From Antedon mediterranea (taxonomy: Eukaryota > Echinodermata > Crinoidea > Comatulida > Antedonidae): a DNA stretch of 64,000 bases. The stretch is taken from contig NC_092674.1 of NCBI RefSeq assembly GCF_964355755.1, positions 26,710,001 through 26,774,000 on the forward strand, in the 5' to 3' direction. Positions 38,311 to 49,479 of this stretch are shown piece after piece (the first letter of the stretch is position 1; every line of letters begins with the position of its first letter). Below the pieces are notes generated by a model. That model was not told the DNA's origin, ran no database searches, and was given only the letters and a program-made list of their open reading frames with translations. The translations under genes were made by a program, and so were the position numbers.

Positions 38311-41300
38311 ATGGATTCAACCAATAAGACATTACAAAAAAATACAGATACTAAAGGTCAAAGGTTGTATCATGATATGAAATTAGAAGAAACACTGTCT
38401 TTGCCATTTGAATTCAAAGTTCCACATGGAAAAAACAATGAGGGCGACGATGAGAAGCTTCTCTGCCACGTTTGCCAGAAAAACATCACGCATATGAACG
38501 AACAAAGGCAACAGCAACATTTAAATAGATGCATGGACAAAGCTGAAAAGAAAAACAAAAAAACATCTGAAAATGAGGTTTTAGATTGCCCTATTTGTGG
38601 CAAAAAGCTAAAAACTGAACGGGTAGGAAATAAATTCTTTTGTCACCTTAAATATAGTGATCAAGTTAACAAAGCAACTTCTGAATATGTTTTTCATTCA
38701 ATTGCTTGTCATGGAATGGCGATACTAATATTCTTTAATTTCTTTTGAATAATAATAATAATATTTATTTCCACAAAATAATAGAGCAAAATACAGAGTA
38801 GCATAATAAATATACAACCGATTATGAACATAATATAATGCAACAGAAGAAATATGTAAGTGGAAAGGGACACAACTGCAAGCAAGCTTTAAATAGTTTT
38901 AAAAGTTCCTTGTGGATATTGACTATTTATGTAGACAGTGATAGAATTTGTAAATTATATTGTGTTTTTTTTCTTTAATTTAGCAAAGGAAGATCCACCT
39001 GAAGATATGTGGGAAATCTAATGGCCTGAAACCTCAAGATTTGATTGAGATAATTAAGAAACAAGAATCAGATACCCAACTAAATGAAATAGAAATTCCC
39101 AGTTTACAAATTAAGCCACCAGAACAGAGGTAAATTAAGAAATGGTCAATTAAATAATAATTATTAATGACAGTTTAAAGTATACCATGATATGTATGTT
39201 TATTTCAGACAAGATGTGTCTCTCGCCCATTGTAAAACACTTATTGGAGTGTGTCTAAACACAATTCATACTTTTTTTTTAGCGAACCAAAACAAAAGAG
39301 AGGAAAGAAAAAACCAGCTACAAAGACAAAGCCATCTTGGTAAAATAGAATTAATTTCTTTTTCACAATCACACCTACTACTATACATGTTTTTCCCATG
39401 TTATAACTGCATTATATATACCATTTTCACACCTTTTCACAAATGTAACCAGGTTTGCATAGTGTGAAGACAATTTTGTGAAAAATCTGAGATTTCACAG
39501 GGGTCCCCCCAAACACAGGTGTGAAAAGGATATAACACTGATATATTACTACTTTTATTTCAATTTGGTAACATTATTTCCAGGGAAACTGATGAAGAAT
39601 TACAGGTTGCCATGGCAATATCCGCATCACTTACTGATGGTGAAAGTAAGAATGTTGTTAGTGATCTGTTTGATAGAAAAACAACGAAAAAGAAGAAAAG
39701 AGGAGGAAAAACCTCAAAGCCACTGTTAGTATCATTTGCACATCTTGTGGTATTTAAACGTAAAATATCAGTTTATTATTTCATAAAATTTTTTTTTTTT
39801 TTTTACGGTATCTTAATGTATTTTTTAGTGGGCCTCCTATCACAAGCTTTGTTTTATTCCTTTTGTGTTTTATTTGTTTATGAGATGAATAAATGGAAAC
39901 TGATAGATTAAAACATTGTTATTATTATTATTTCACACACAAATGTCCTACTTTCAAAAAGAAAATGACTACTGTACTTTTTAATGAATAAATAACTTTG
40001 TTTACCCTCTTAATGTCCCTTCCAGAGAGCAAGGCAGTGAACTTGAATAGAATATCCTGTAAAAAACAACTTATTGGTTTCAAATCTTCTCACAGATCCT
40101 TTATCCATTAATATAATAATCAATAATATATTTTTCTTTTAGAAATTTAGAAATGCCGGTTTTACTAACAAGAACTGATGCAGAAAGACAGACTTTGACA
40201 ATTAATACATTTTCAGACATCTTAGACTGGGTAAGTAGTCAAAAGAAGCAAATGAAATAGTGAAATAATATGTTGCACCAATGTTAAGCACTTTCTACAC
40301 TATCAAACTAGTTTGAAAACAAATGTGATGTACCCAAATATGGCAGTGATATGCCCAAATATGGTAGTGATATAACATCCTCATGTCCATATATGGGCAC
40401 ATCACATTTTTTTGTCACATAAAGTTTGATAATAGACAGCTTTATAATAAATTCTAATATTTGTTTATTTACTACTAAAGTGTTTATATGCATAGGGGAA
40501 CACTATTTATTAAATATTTGTACATTTTATATATTTGTTTGTAGATTTCTGATGAAGAGGATGAAGAAGGTTTTACATTACCACCAAGCAGGTTAAAAAA
40601 AGATCCAGACCCCAGTGCTCATTCAAAGGTTCGATGCAAAATTATGTTATAAATTCTCTTTATTATTATTATTCTATTTATTTATAGTTTGGAATCTTTT
40701 TATTTCATTATTTGAGCAAGATGATGTATTCTTTGTATAGTTTCCTTATTTTGAATCTTACATGCCATTCATAATGTTTAGTTTTAACACCAAGTCACAG
40801 CTATTTGTTATAATAATAATAGTTCATTCTTATATGGCGCTTATAAGCAAGCTCTCAATGTGCTGCACATTATAGCCCCTACTCGGAACGACTCGTCACA
40901 ACTCATCCCTACTCGTCACTACACGGAATCACTCGTAATTACTCGGACCTACTCGGATATACTCGGAATTACTCGAAACTTCTCGGAACCACTCGGAACT
41001 ACTCGGAACTACCCGGAACTACTCATCACGACTCGCTACTCGGAACTACTCTGAACCACTCGGAACAACTCGAAACTACTCGGAACTACTCATCACAACT
41101 TGCTACTCGGAACTACTCTGAAGCACTCGGAACTACCCGGAACTACTCGGAACTACTCATCACGACTCGCTACTCTGAACCACTCGGAACAACTCAAAAC
41201 TACTCGGAACTACTCATCACGACTTGCTACTCGGAACTACTCTGAACTACTCGGAAGCACTCGGAACTACTCGTCAATACTCGGAACTACACGAAACTTC

Positions 41301-44300
41301 TCGGAACAACTCGGAACTACTCGGAATTACTTGAATATACTCCGAAATACTCGGACAAACTCGGAACTATTCGGAACTATTTGGAACTATTTGGAACTAC
41401 TCGTCACTAACTCGGTACTACTCGTCAATACTTGTCAATACTCGGAACTACTAGGAACTACTTGGAATTACTCGGAACGACTTGGAACTAATCGGAACGA
41501 CTCGTCACAACTCCTTTTTTGGATCAAATATGTATGGAAACATACTCCCATAATAATGCAGCTAGTAATCAGCGCAAAGTTGTGTCTTGATCTAATCAGT
41601 ACCCATTATATTATGTGTTTTATTCCTATTTTTACTACTTGTGCTAAACATGTAAAATAAGGGTATCTTTAATAACTTTAACCTTTACATTTTGTAGCCA
41701 CATGTAAACTACTGGAATCTAGCAAGTCTAGCAGGCAAACATGAGGAGTTGATGACTAAACAAACAGATAAGCACCCAAGTGAAAGTGATAAAGGTGTGA
41801 GCATACTCACACAGACAACGAGGACTTTGAAGGTAAGTGCTTAGTTAAAGCATTGAAGACCAATCACAATTTATTTTTCAAAGCTAGCCTGGCAGTATGA
41901 TACAGTAATTTAAGTGTTTGTGTTTCTTTCAGTCAACATCAGAGCAGAATGAAACTGAACCTAATACGTGTATGATTCTGGCAGAATTAGCGGAAGATCA
42001 TGTGACACAGTCAGGTGACCAACCGGTATGTGTGTCGGTGTAACATAAAATGTTCATTTACTTTCTTGAAGTATTTTCTAATATAACATTTGGTTTTTGT
42101 ACAATTATTATGAATTGTTGATTTATTATAATAGGCTTTCATTTTTTTCCATCATTTCTTTGCTTTTCAGGTTTTTTCTTCAGAGCCCTGGCATAAGAAT
42201 AACCTGTTAGAATGTTTTTCATCTCTTGTTGACAATGAGCACATGAGTGATGTAAAGATCCTATGTGAGAATGATGCCAGCATCAATGCCCACTCTTTCA
42301 TTATTCAACTTCGTTGCCCTGATCTTCATAAGGTAGGTTTTGTTATTATTTATATTTAAAATGTCAACGTACCAGTATGCTGCACTTTCCTAGTGCGAAT
42401 ATAAAACACCACTGTGGGCTAGCCCAACTCATTATCTTAAAGATGAGCACAGATCTTAAAATATGCATCCTCAATGTACATGTAAATATGGGTGGTGTAT
42501 GTGGAAATAAAGAATTGAGTTGAATCCTTTTTTTGTACTAATGAAGCTAATAAAAATAAGCACCACATATTATCATACCCAATATAATATTTTCTTTGTT
42601 ATGTTGATATAGCCATTTAAAATAAAATGTGGACTAGTTGGTCATACCCAGTACCGTTTTGATTTACGATCATTCGGAAACCACCTCATGACAAAATATA
42701 CATTCAGCCTAGTGACCAATAGCCCAGTGACCTAATGGGAAAATTAAATCAAGCATTTAATTATTTCCATATATTGATATCCGTATATCACTGGGTGGTT
42801 TAGTTTATTTATTCTGTGCCTGTGATATTTTACCTCATTTTTTTTCCAGAGAAATCTTATGTAGGAGAATTTTACAGTAGGCGGAGTTATGCACTCTCAA
42901 AGTGGCTTTCTAGTTATTTATTAATTTGTTTTTATAGAGTTTGTTACAAGATGAAGGTACACTGTCCTGTGATTTGACGACTTACTCTAGGTCATCAGTC
43001 TTGGCTTTTATCAGATACATGTATGCTGCTGATATCGACATCTCAGTATTTGTGTTACCTGAACTTATTCATTTACTCAAAAGGTATATCATCTTTTTTA
43101 TATTCATACAATCAAAATTGATATACAGTAGTTATGCATTGACCAATTTTGTGCCTCTTTAAAAAATCTAGACTTGCCCCAAGTCTGTATTTATTGTCTT
43201 TTTTTTATTTATTTGTTTTTATTTCGACCGCGATTTTTGTCTGAAAATACAGACTTGTGAAACACGTATAGAAATCGATTTGCAAACCCCAAACATCCGA
43301 TAAGAATGACGTAGGTTATCATACCGTATTTGGCTATATGGGGCGGGCGGTATGTAAATATGGATTTCGAATCAACCAATGATCATTTTTTTTCAAAATG
43401 AAAAAGATCGAGTACATAACGTACAGTGTGCTGAATGTACGATCGAGACTGAACAACTGTTGAAATATAAAATCGTGTTGCCAAGTTGTTTTGTTTATTA
43501 ATTGTTCTGGCCTAGGCCTCCTTCGTAGGCGGGTTCGTAGGGCTACTCAACTCGTACGTATGACCTTCCAAATAAAACGCCAATAAGGTACATACCAATG
43601 ATGCCACCACCGACCGGCACACAACAGGGCTACACCACCACACAGAACAGGACAGGGTCTGGGTGGGAATTAAATCAAATTTTCTCCGCATAATAAATGA
43701 TCCATTCAATGTTTGATTTTGCGGAGAACTAGCCTATCATATCACGACGAGTTTTTGGGAAAAATCTCATCAAATGTTTACCAGACTACTAGGCATATAA
43801 AATCATTTTAAGCCTTCAGAAACTTTCATCAATGTACCCAAGTACACATTGTCTAAACGTAACATAGCGCATGCGCATCGTCTCAGACGTTGAGTCTTTG
43901 AAATTCTGAAATATGAATATTAAAACGACGTACGAGTGAGTAGCCAATGGCATGCGGCTGAAACTAGTCAACTGGATAATTTATGCACCAAGAATTCTTG
44001 GTGTCAAACCACGTGACTTATGCGTGTTTCCCCAGACGGAGTATCCAAACTCAAGTAATACACGTATGAAACGCCATATGTGCAAAAATATTTATATTTT
44101 TACAAAACTCCGTCTGGAGCCCAGACTATAAAAAATCATATAGTTCTGCTGTGTGTCACCAAGGCAACCTAACAACAGGATGCTGAGCTCTGGAGATCAA
44201 AGGGTTTATCTGTGGCTGCAACACAATCAGTTCCATGCCCCTATAACAGACACTGTGCACCACAGAGAATATGTACATAGTACAGTACTGTTGGTATTTG

Positions 44301-47300
44301 TCACAGCCAGACATAAGATCAAAGCACTGTTACAAAGTCCTATCTTAGCAAGGCGAGCTGAGTTTCCTGTTGGTAGATTGCCTTGGTGACACCCATCCAC
44401 AATGTTCAGCCTCTTTTTGATATCCTTCCTTAACGTTTTAGCACCTAAGCTACATCCGTTGAGCAACCATCATCTCAACTCTATACAATACAATATTTTT
44501 GATTTTGACAAACTTGGAAGTCCTTGGTTCTGCTGCAAAATTTGACGGTCATAGATCAAAATCGATTGTGGTTTTTAAACCGTATTGAAAAATTGGAACA
44601 GTTTCTAGTTTAGGAAGTTGATTGTATTTATTTCCTTTCTATATCTTTAAAAGGTATCCAATGGAAGGTTTAAAAGATCTGTGTCAAAGGCTGAAACAAG
44701 AAGACCAAGAAGAAAATGATTCAAAATTCATATCAAAAGATTTAGATGAATTAATGGAAGGCATTGAAGATGACGTGGTAGAATCAGAGAATGAGGCAAT
44801 GAGCTGCTCTGGTAATGAAGAGGAACCACTTGACTATCTTGGAAGTGAGGATGATGTCATCAGCTCACCGCTAAGAGAAGAAATGAAGACTTTTAAAAGC
44901 ACTGGAACTCCTGATAACTATATAAGAACATCTGAAAACATCACAAAAGCTTCTGATATTGATATGGATACTCCAAAGAAACATGTTGAAATTCTTGATA
45001 TTTGTGTTGGAACTCCTGATAAAGGTATTGAATTTCATGATAAAGGTATTGGAACTCCTGATAAAGGTGTTGAAACTCCTGATAAAGGTATTGGAACTCT
45101 TGATAAAGGTGTTGGAACTCCTGATAAATGTGTTGAAACATCAGAAATTAGTGTTGATATAATAATGACAACTCCTGATAAAGGTGTTGGAACTCCTGAT
45201 AAATTTGTTGAAACATCAGAAATTAGTGTTGATATAATAATGACAACTCCTGATATGTGTGTTGCCACTCCTGATAAGTGTGTTGCCATTCTTGATAAAT
45301 GTGTTGGATCTCCTGATAAAACATCAGAAAGCTGTGTTGATATGGTAACTGCGATTGGATTGGACAAAAACAGTTCAAGGGAAGCTTCAATTTCTAAGGC
45401 AATCGACAAGAAAGGTAAATCTAAATCTCGACCTCAAACTATTAACTTAGTTGATTGTGATGAAACTAAAGATGAACAGATGTCTTTCAACTGCCTAGCC
45501 TCAACTCCAGTTGTTGACAATTTCAAAAGAAGTCATTTTCTAGCTCCTTCAACATCCCCGATCTTTGGACCGGTTAAATCTTTCTCCTTTCCAACAAAGA
45601 CATCCACGTTTGGTTCAACAAGTTCCAGACCCATCATTAGCGACTCAGATTTGAATGTGTCTGAGAAAGTTATAGAGATTTCAATACAACATGAAGTTCA
45701 AAGCACAGAAGAAAATGAAGTTCTATCGAAAACTGTGAACCTTACCAACTCGCTGGTAGTTGATAATCATTCTAAAACAAATTTTAATGTTTCCGAAAAG
45801 TGTGTAGATTTAACAATAGAGATTGATAAAGATGATGAAGAAATTGTTATTGATGACATTGATGATAACACTGATAACAAGAAAGATGATAGTAAAGATG
45901 AATTTAGGAAAGAAGAAGATAACATAGATGCCAATGAGTTGACATGTAACGAGCATGAGTTCAGGTTTGCCTATGAGGAGGCTGGTGTGTGGAACATATC
46001 GGGAGACATGTGCGATTTAACTGGAGGGCAACCAAATGCGGAATTAACTGAAACACCAAGGAAAACACATGAAGACCTGTTTTCAAAAAAGAGGTTGAGT
46101 GAGAAATCAAATAATGATGAAAGGAGGAAGAAACAAAAGAAAACTGATAAAACCTCCAACCAAGGAACTGAGAGTATAGATGTAAGTCAGGATTGTGTTT
46201 TTTATACTTTTTCTTTATATTTTTTACTTATTTGCGGTGTGATGTCAAAGGTATTAAATTAATGTATGGTTTTTTCTAAGATGAACACATCAATATGCAT
46301 AACCAGCTCAGGGACTAAACTACATCAGGATGCTTTGGAGTTCAGTTGCACACAGAGTTTCCTACTAGACCTGCAGTCTGGCAAGCTGGACAATGATAAA
46401 CTCTGGGGTGGATGTGTCGTTGATCTGGTTGATTGTCAGAAGACTTCGGAATTCAAGACCACTGGTAAGTGTATCAGACGATCTCTTTCAGTCTGTCTGT
46501 GAGTCCCTTTCTAAGTGTTATACATCGTTGCATATGCATTGTATTATGACAAAAGATGATTACTTAAGTCATATATTGCCTTTGACTCCACTCCACTATT
46601 TTCTTACATTGTTTATCTTTATTTAAATCCAAAATTATGATTTTTTTGTTTTTAATTCTTGTGGACCTTGTCGATGTTCTTTTGTCTTGTGTTTTATGTA
46701 CAGTATTCAAGTCTGTAAATGGTGTGCTCCCTGGTGAATTGAAATAAAACAATTAAAGCAATTCCATTTATTTATATATATATATATATAGGAGTTTTAT
46801 GATATTTTGTTTATATCTAAATATAATTTTAGGTACACAAAAGAAGGCTAAGCCAAAAAAGACAACAAAAAAAAAGGAACCCAACATACCAATGCCAAGG
46901 GTAGATGCTTTGAATACACCAGGCCTAAAGGTAAAGATCATTTTCAATTTATTTGTTTTTCTGCCAAAAATGTGTGATTTTATTAGTACCTACTGTTATT
47001 CTTTATCCAGTAAAAATGAAGTTTTTCTTTAATTGAGTATGAATTTCTCACAACATTTTAATTTCATTATTATTATTATTTCAAAATTACTAGCATTAAT
47101 TATTAAAGTGACAAGTTGATATTTTATATTGCAGAAAGAACTCAACCAATTTGGTGTGAAGGCCTTGAGTAAAAAACAAAGTAAAACGCTGTTAAAAGAA
47201 ATTTATAGGCAGTCAGATATTGGTATGTTTTACTTTTAATCTGCCTGAATTCAGTAATTCTTCATTCACCGATTTCAAATAAAGACACTTAAGCTCTGTC

Positions 47301-48945
47301 TACACTATCAAACTTTATGTGAAAAAAATGTGATGTGCCCATATATGGACATGTCATATCACTACAATATTTGGACATATCACTACCATATTTGGATATA
47401 TCAACATTTTTTTGCCAAACTATAAGTTTGATAGTGTAGACAGAGCTTTAGATTGCAGTAAGAAACAAATTAAAAATTGGGGTGGTCTGCCTCAGCAGCT
47501 ATCACAATATTATCCCAGCAGATGAATATGGTGTAAATGTACATACATTTTAATGAGATAATTTTTACTGTTTCTCATTATTTCTTATATTTGTTACCTC
47601 TTTCTTTCCATAGTTTTATGTACTTAAGTTCTTTACTTAACATTACTGTATTTTATTTTCAAATTTCAAAGAAAAGGGAAAGAAGTCTGAAGAAGTCAAA
47701 CAAGTCTCAAAACCAATCGACCAAGCATCAAACTCAATCAATCAAGTATCAAAACTAATCAATCATGAAATTTCTGAATCTGATAAATCAAGTTCAGAGG
47801 GCAGTGAAAGGTACAGTATGGTTAAAATATATTTTAATGTCTTTATTATAAAAAGATGAGAAGAGTGAAAAGTTGACCCCAACATGAACTCTTTTATGAT
47901 TTGTCTTATTCCAGATCTTGTTGGACATTTACCATGTGTCCAATGACCCTTTTTCACAATTGTCAGGTGCGCTTATAGACGTATTAGTGTAGCAATACTT
48001 TAAGAATTTAAAAGTAACATCTTGATATCTACAACTTTTTTTTTTAGTGAATCAACTGATGAAGAAAATTCTATGAGAGAAGAAAATCTTGTTTGTTCGC
48101 CAACAAAACATGGAGTAAGTGAATTGTACTGACCAACAAACTGACCTCTTCATAAATTGACCAATGATTGACCGACTTTGCTTAAACCATATTTTGTTTT
48201 ATCTTTCAGAAAGACATTGATTCCCTTCTCAGTGATTTCATAAAACAATGCAAAACGTTGCATGTTAGGGTTTTATTATACGAGGTAGGATAGCCAGTGT
48301 TGAAAAGAGACTGATAGATGTTACTATACTCTACCACCTTCCATCTATTTAGTGTAGGCCTAGTAAATACATCTTTACTTCTGTTAAGCTCTGTCTACAC
48401 TATCAAACTAATTTGAAAAAAAAAAGTGTGATGTTCCCAACTATGGTAGTGATATGCCCAAATATGGTAGGGATATGAATGACATCATTATTTATGTCCA
48501 TATATGGACACATCACATTTTTTGTCATGGAAAAAGTGTCCACTTAATAGAAGTTTCCCAAAGAAGTGGTTCTTCTGTAGTAACATGCTGAACCAGCTTA
48601 TGAATATTCATTTCAGGCGATTGACTTCACCAAATTACACCAAGATGTTATTGCGAGTGGAATAAAGTGTTCCAAAGCTTTTCTTATTCAATTTCTTGAT
48701 AAAAAGGTAACATTACAATAATATGATTAGCATAACAAATATTAATTGGACAAGACAATGAACTAGGATCAACAGACAGAAATGATGGATTCTCAAAAAT
48801 GACAAACAACTGAATAAAACATAACATCTATTCTATTTGTATTTTTCAGTGTATCAACTTCCGGTTTACAGATGAAGGAGGCAATTCAAAGAGGCAAAGA
48901 GGTCCTAAAAAATCTAGAAGAAAACCAAAAGCTTCAGCTACCTAG
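38311..48945 (+). CDS. SLX4: Structure-specific endonuclease scaffold SLX4 (BTBD12)
   Basis: Nineteen exons: 38311-38622, 38984-39129, 39283-39339, 39584-39724, 40143-40230, 40545-40628, 41698-41832, 41933-42025, 42171-42332, 42938-43083, 44654-46181, 46281-46464, 46833-46930, 47135-47222, 47672-47810, 48048-48114, 48210-48284, 48617-48706, 48850-48945. This gives 1242 aa. SLX4 is the nuclear platform for SLX1, XPF-ERCC1 and MUS81 nucleases in crosslink repair and Holliday-junction resolution. Two UBZ4 ubiquitin-binding fingers are visible: C52-C55-H70-C74 and C93-C96-H109-C113. A UIM-like DEELQVAMAISASL follows. A BTB domain spans about 370-455 (HMSDVKILCEN, AHSFIIQLRC, FIRYMYAADIDI). After a long acidic, repeat-bearing exon come a SAP-like block (KELNQFGVKALSKKQ, residues 1059-1087) and the C-terminal SLX1-binding domain (about 1157-1242). 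AATAAA at 48982-48987. Confidence 0.93.
40284..40445 (+). mobile_element. MITE family A copy
   Basis: TTAAGCACTTTCTACACTAT at the left, AAGTTTGATAATAGACAGCTTTA at the right, standard core. SLX4 intron 5. Confidence 0.88.
40815..41600 (+). repeat. Minisatellite (ACTCGGAACT unit) expanded inside a dispersed repeat
   Basis: 40815-40872 and 41513-41600 are the two ends of the repeat family seen at 23648-23835 (AATAATAAT...GTGCTGCACATTATAGCCCC, then GGAAACATACTCCCATAATA...GTCTTGATCTAATC). Between them, 40876-41515 is about 640 bp of degenerate ACTCGGAACT units with CATCACG and CGTCACT variants. Long frames through it (NYSELLGTT-like) are artefacts of the unit. SLX4 intron 6. Confidence 0.85.
44155..44390. 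mobile_element. MITE family D copy
   Basis: Terminal inverted repeats GTCACCAAGGCAACCTAACA and TGGTAGATTGCCTTGGTGAC enclose 236 bp with the interior shared with 27014-27238 (TTATCTGTGGCTGCAACAC, GTACATAGTACAGTACTGTT). SLX4 intron 10. Open frames across it on both strands are not genes. Confidence 0.85.
45004..45330 (+). repeat. Heptapeptide (TPDKGVG) repeats within SLX4 exon 11
   Basis: About a dozen degenerate 21-bp units encode TPDKGVE/TPDKGIG/TPDKCVE-type heptads. There is also a larger duplication of TSEISVDIIMTTPDKGVG-like sequence. It lies in the disordered acidic middle of SLX4, roughly residues 572-681. Confidence 0.9.
47289..47450 (-). mobile_element. MITE family A copy
   Basis: TTAAGCTCTGTCTACACTAT at the left, TTTGATAGTGTAGACAGAGCTTTA at the right; the core is in reverse orientation relative to the copies at 14481 and 24619. 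SLX4 intron 14. Confidence 0.92.
48384..48533 (+). mobile_element. MITE family A copy, right end lost
   Basis: Intact left end TTAAGCTCTGTCTACACTAT and core as far as CATCACATTTTTTGTCATGG, where the family sequence stops. SLX4 intron 17. Confidence 0.85.
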
Positions 48946-49479
48946 ATAAAAAATAGTTAATTTTTAACTACTAGTGTATATAATAAAACCTTTTGTGAAA
49001 GAATCACACAGTATTTGCAATGTTCTAGTATTATGTATTAGTAATTTTTCTTCAGTGAAACACAGATACAAACTCTTTTAAATATATATTTATGTTATAT
49101 AATGATTATTCGGTGCTTATTTTGTCTTTTAACTAACATTTTTGTGCACACTTTTTTGAAATTGTATAAATAAAATTGACGAACATTACTGTAGATGTAC
49201 AAAGTACAGTATACCAGTTTGATTGACGTATTGATGTTATGATTATTAAAAAAGGATTTAGTAAAATGTATACAGTACTGTGATGTACGAGTAAAGACAG
49301 GTTTCTGGCTTTTTTTCTACTTCAATAGACTGTTATGCAAAATATTAATGTTGCTGAAATAATACCAAAAGGACAGCCTACTTTAATATCAGAATGATCG
49401 TGTCGGTCCAACGAGATCGTGTCGGTCCAACGAACTTCAAGTTTTAGAATTCGCCAACAACAAAACATCAGCGTGCATC
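48946..49479. other. SLX4 3' UTR and AGK promoter region
   Basis: SLX4 AATAAA at 48982-48987. A 19-bp tandem duplication (GATCGTGTCGGTCCAACGA) at 49396-49414 and 49415-49433 sits 47-84 bp upstream of the AGK ATG. No other gene. Confidence 0.65.

Noticed and set aside
40860-41660. Two frames rich in NYSELLGTTR-like repeats
   Set aside because: Translation of the ACTCGGAACT minisatellite; no start context or splice partners, and it sits inside an SLX4 intron.
43986-44003. 18-bp perfect palindrome CACCAAGAATTCTTGGTG
   Set aside because: Isolated, in a repeat-rich SLX4 intron, with no second copy or functional context; recorded only as a curiosity.
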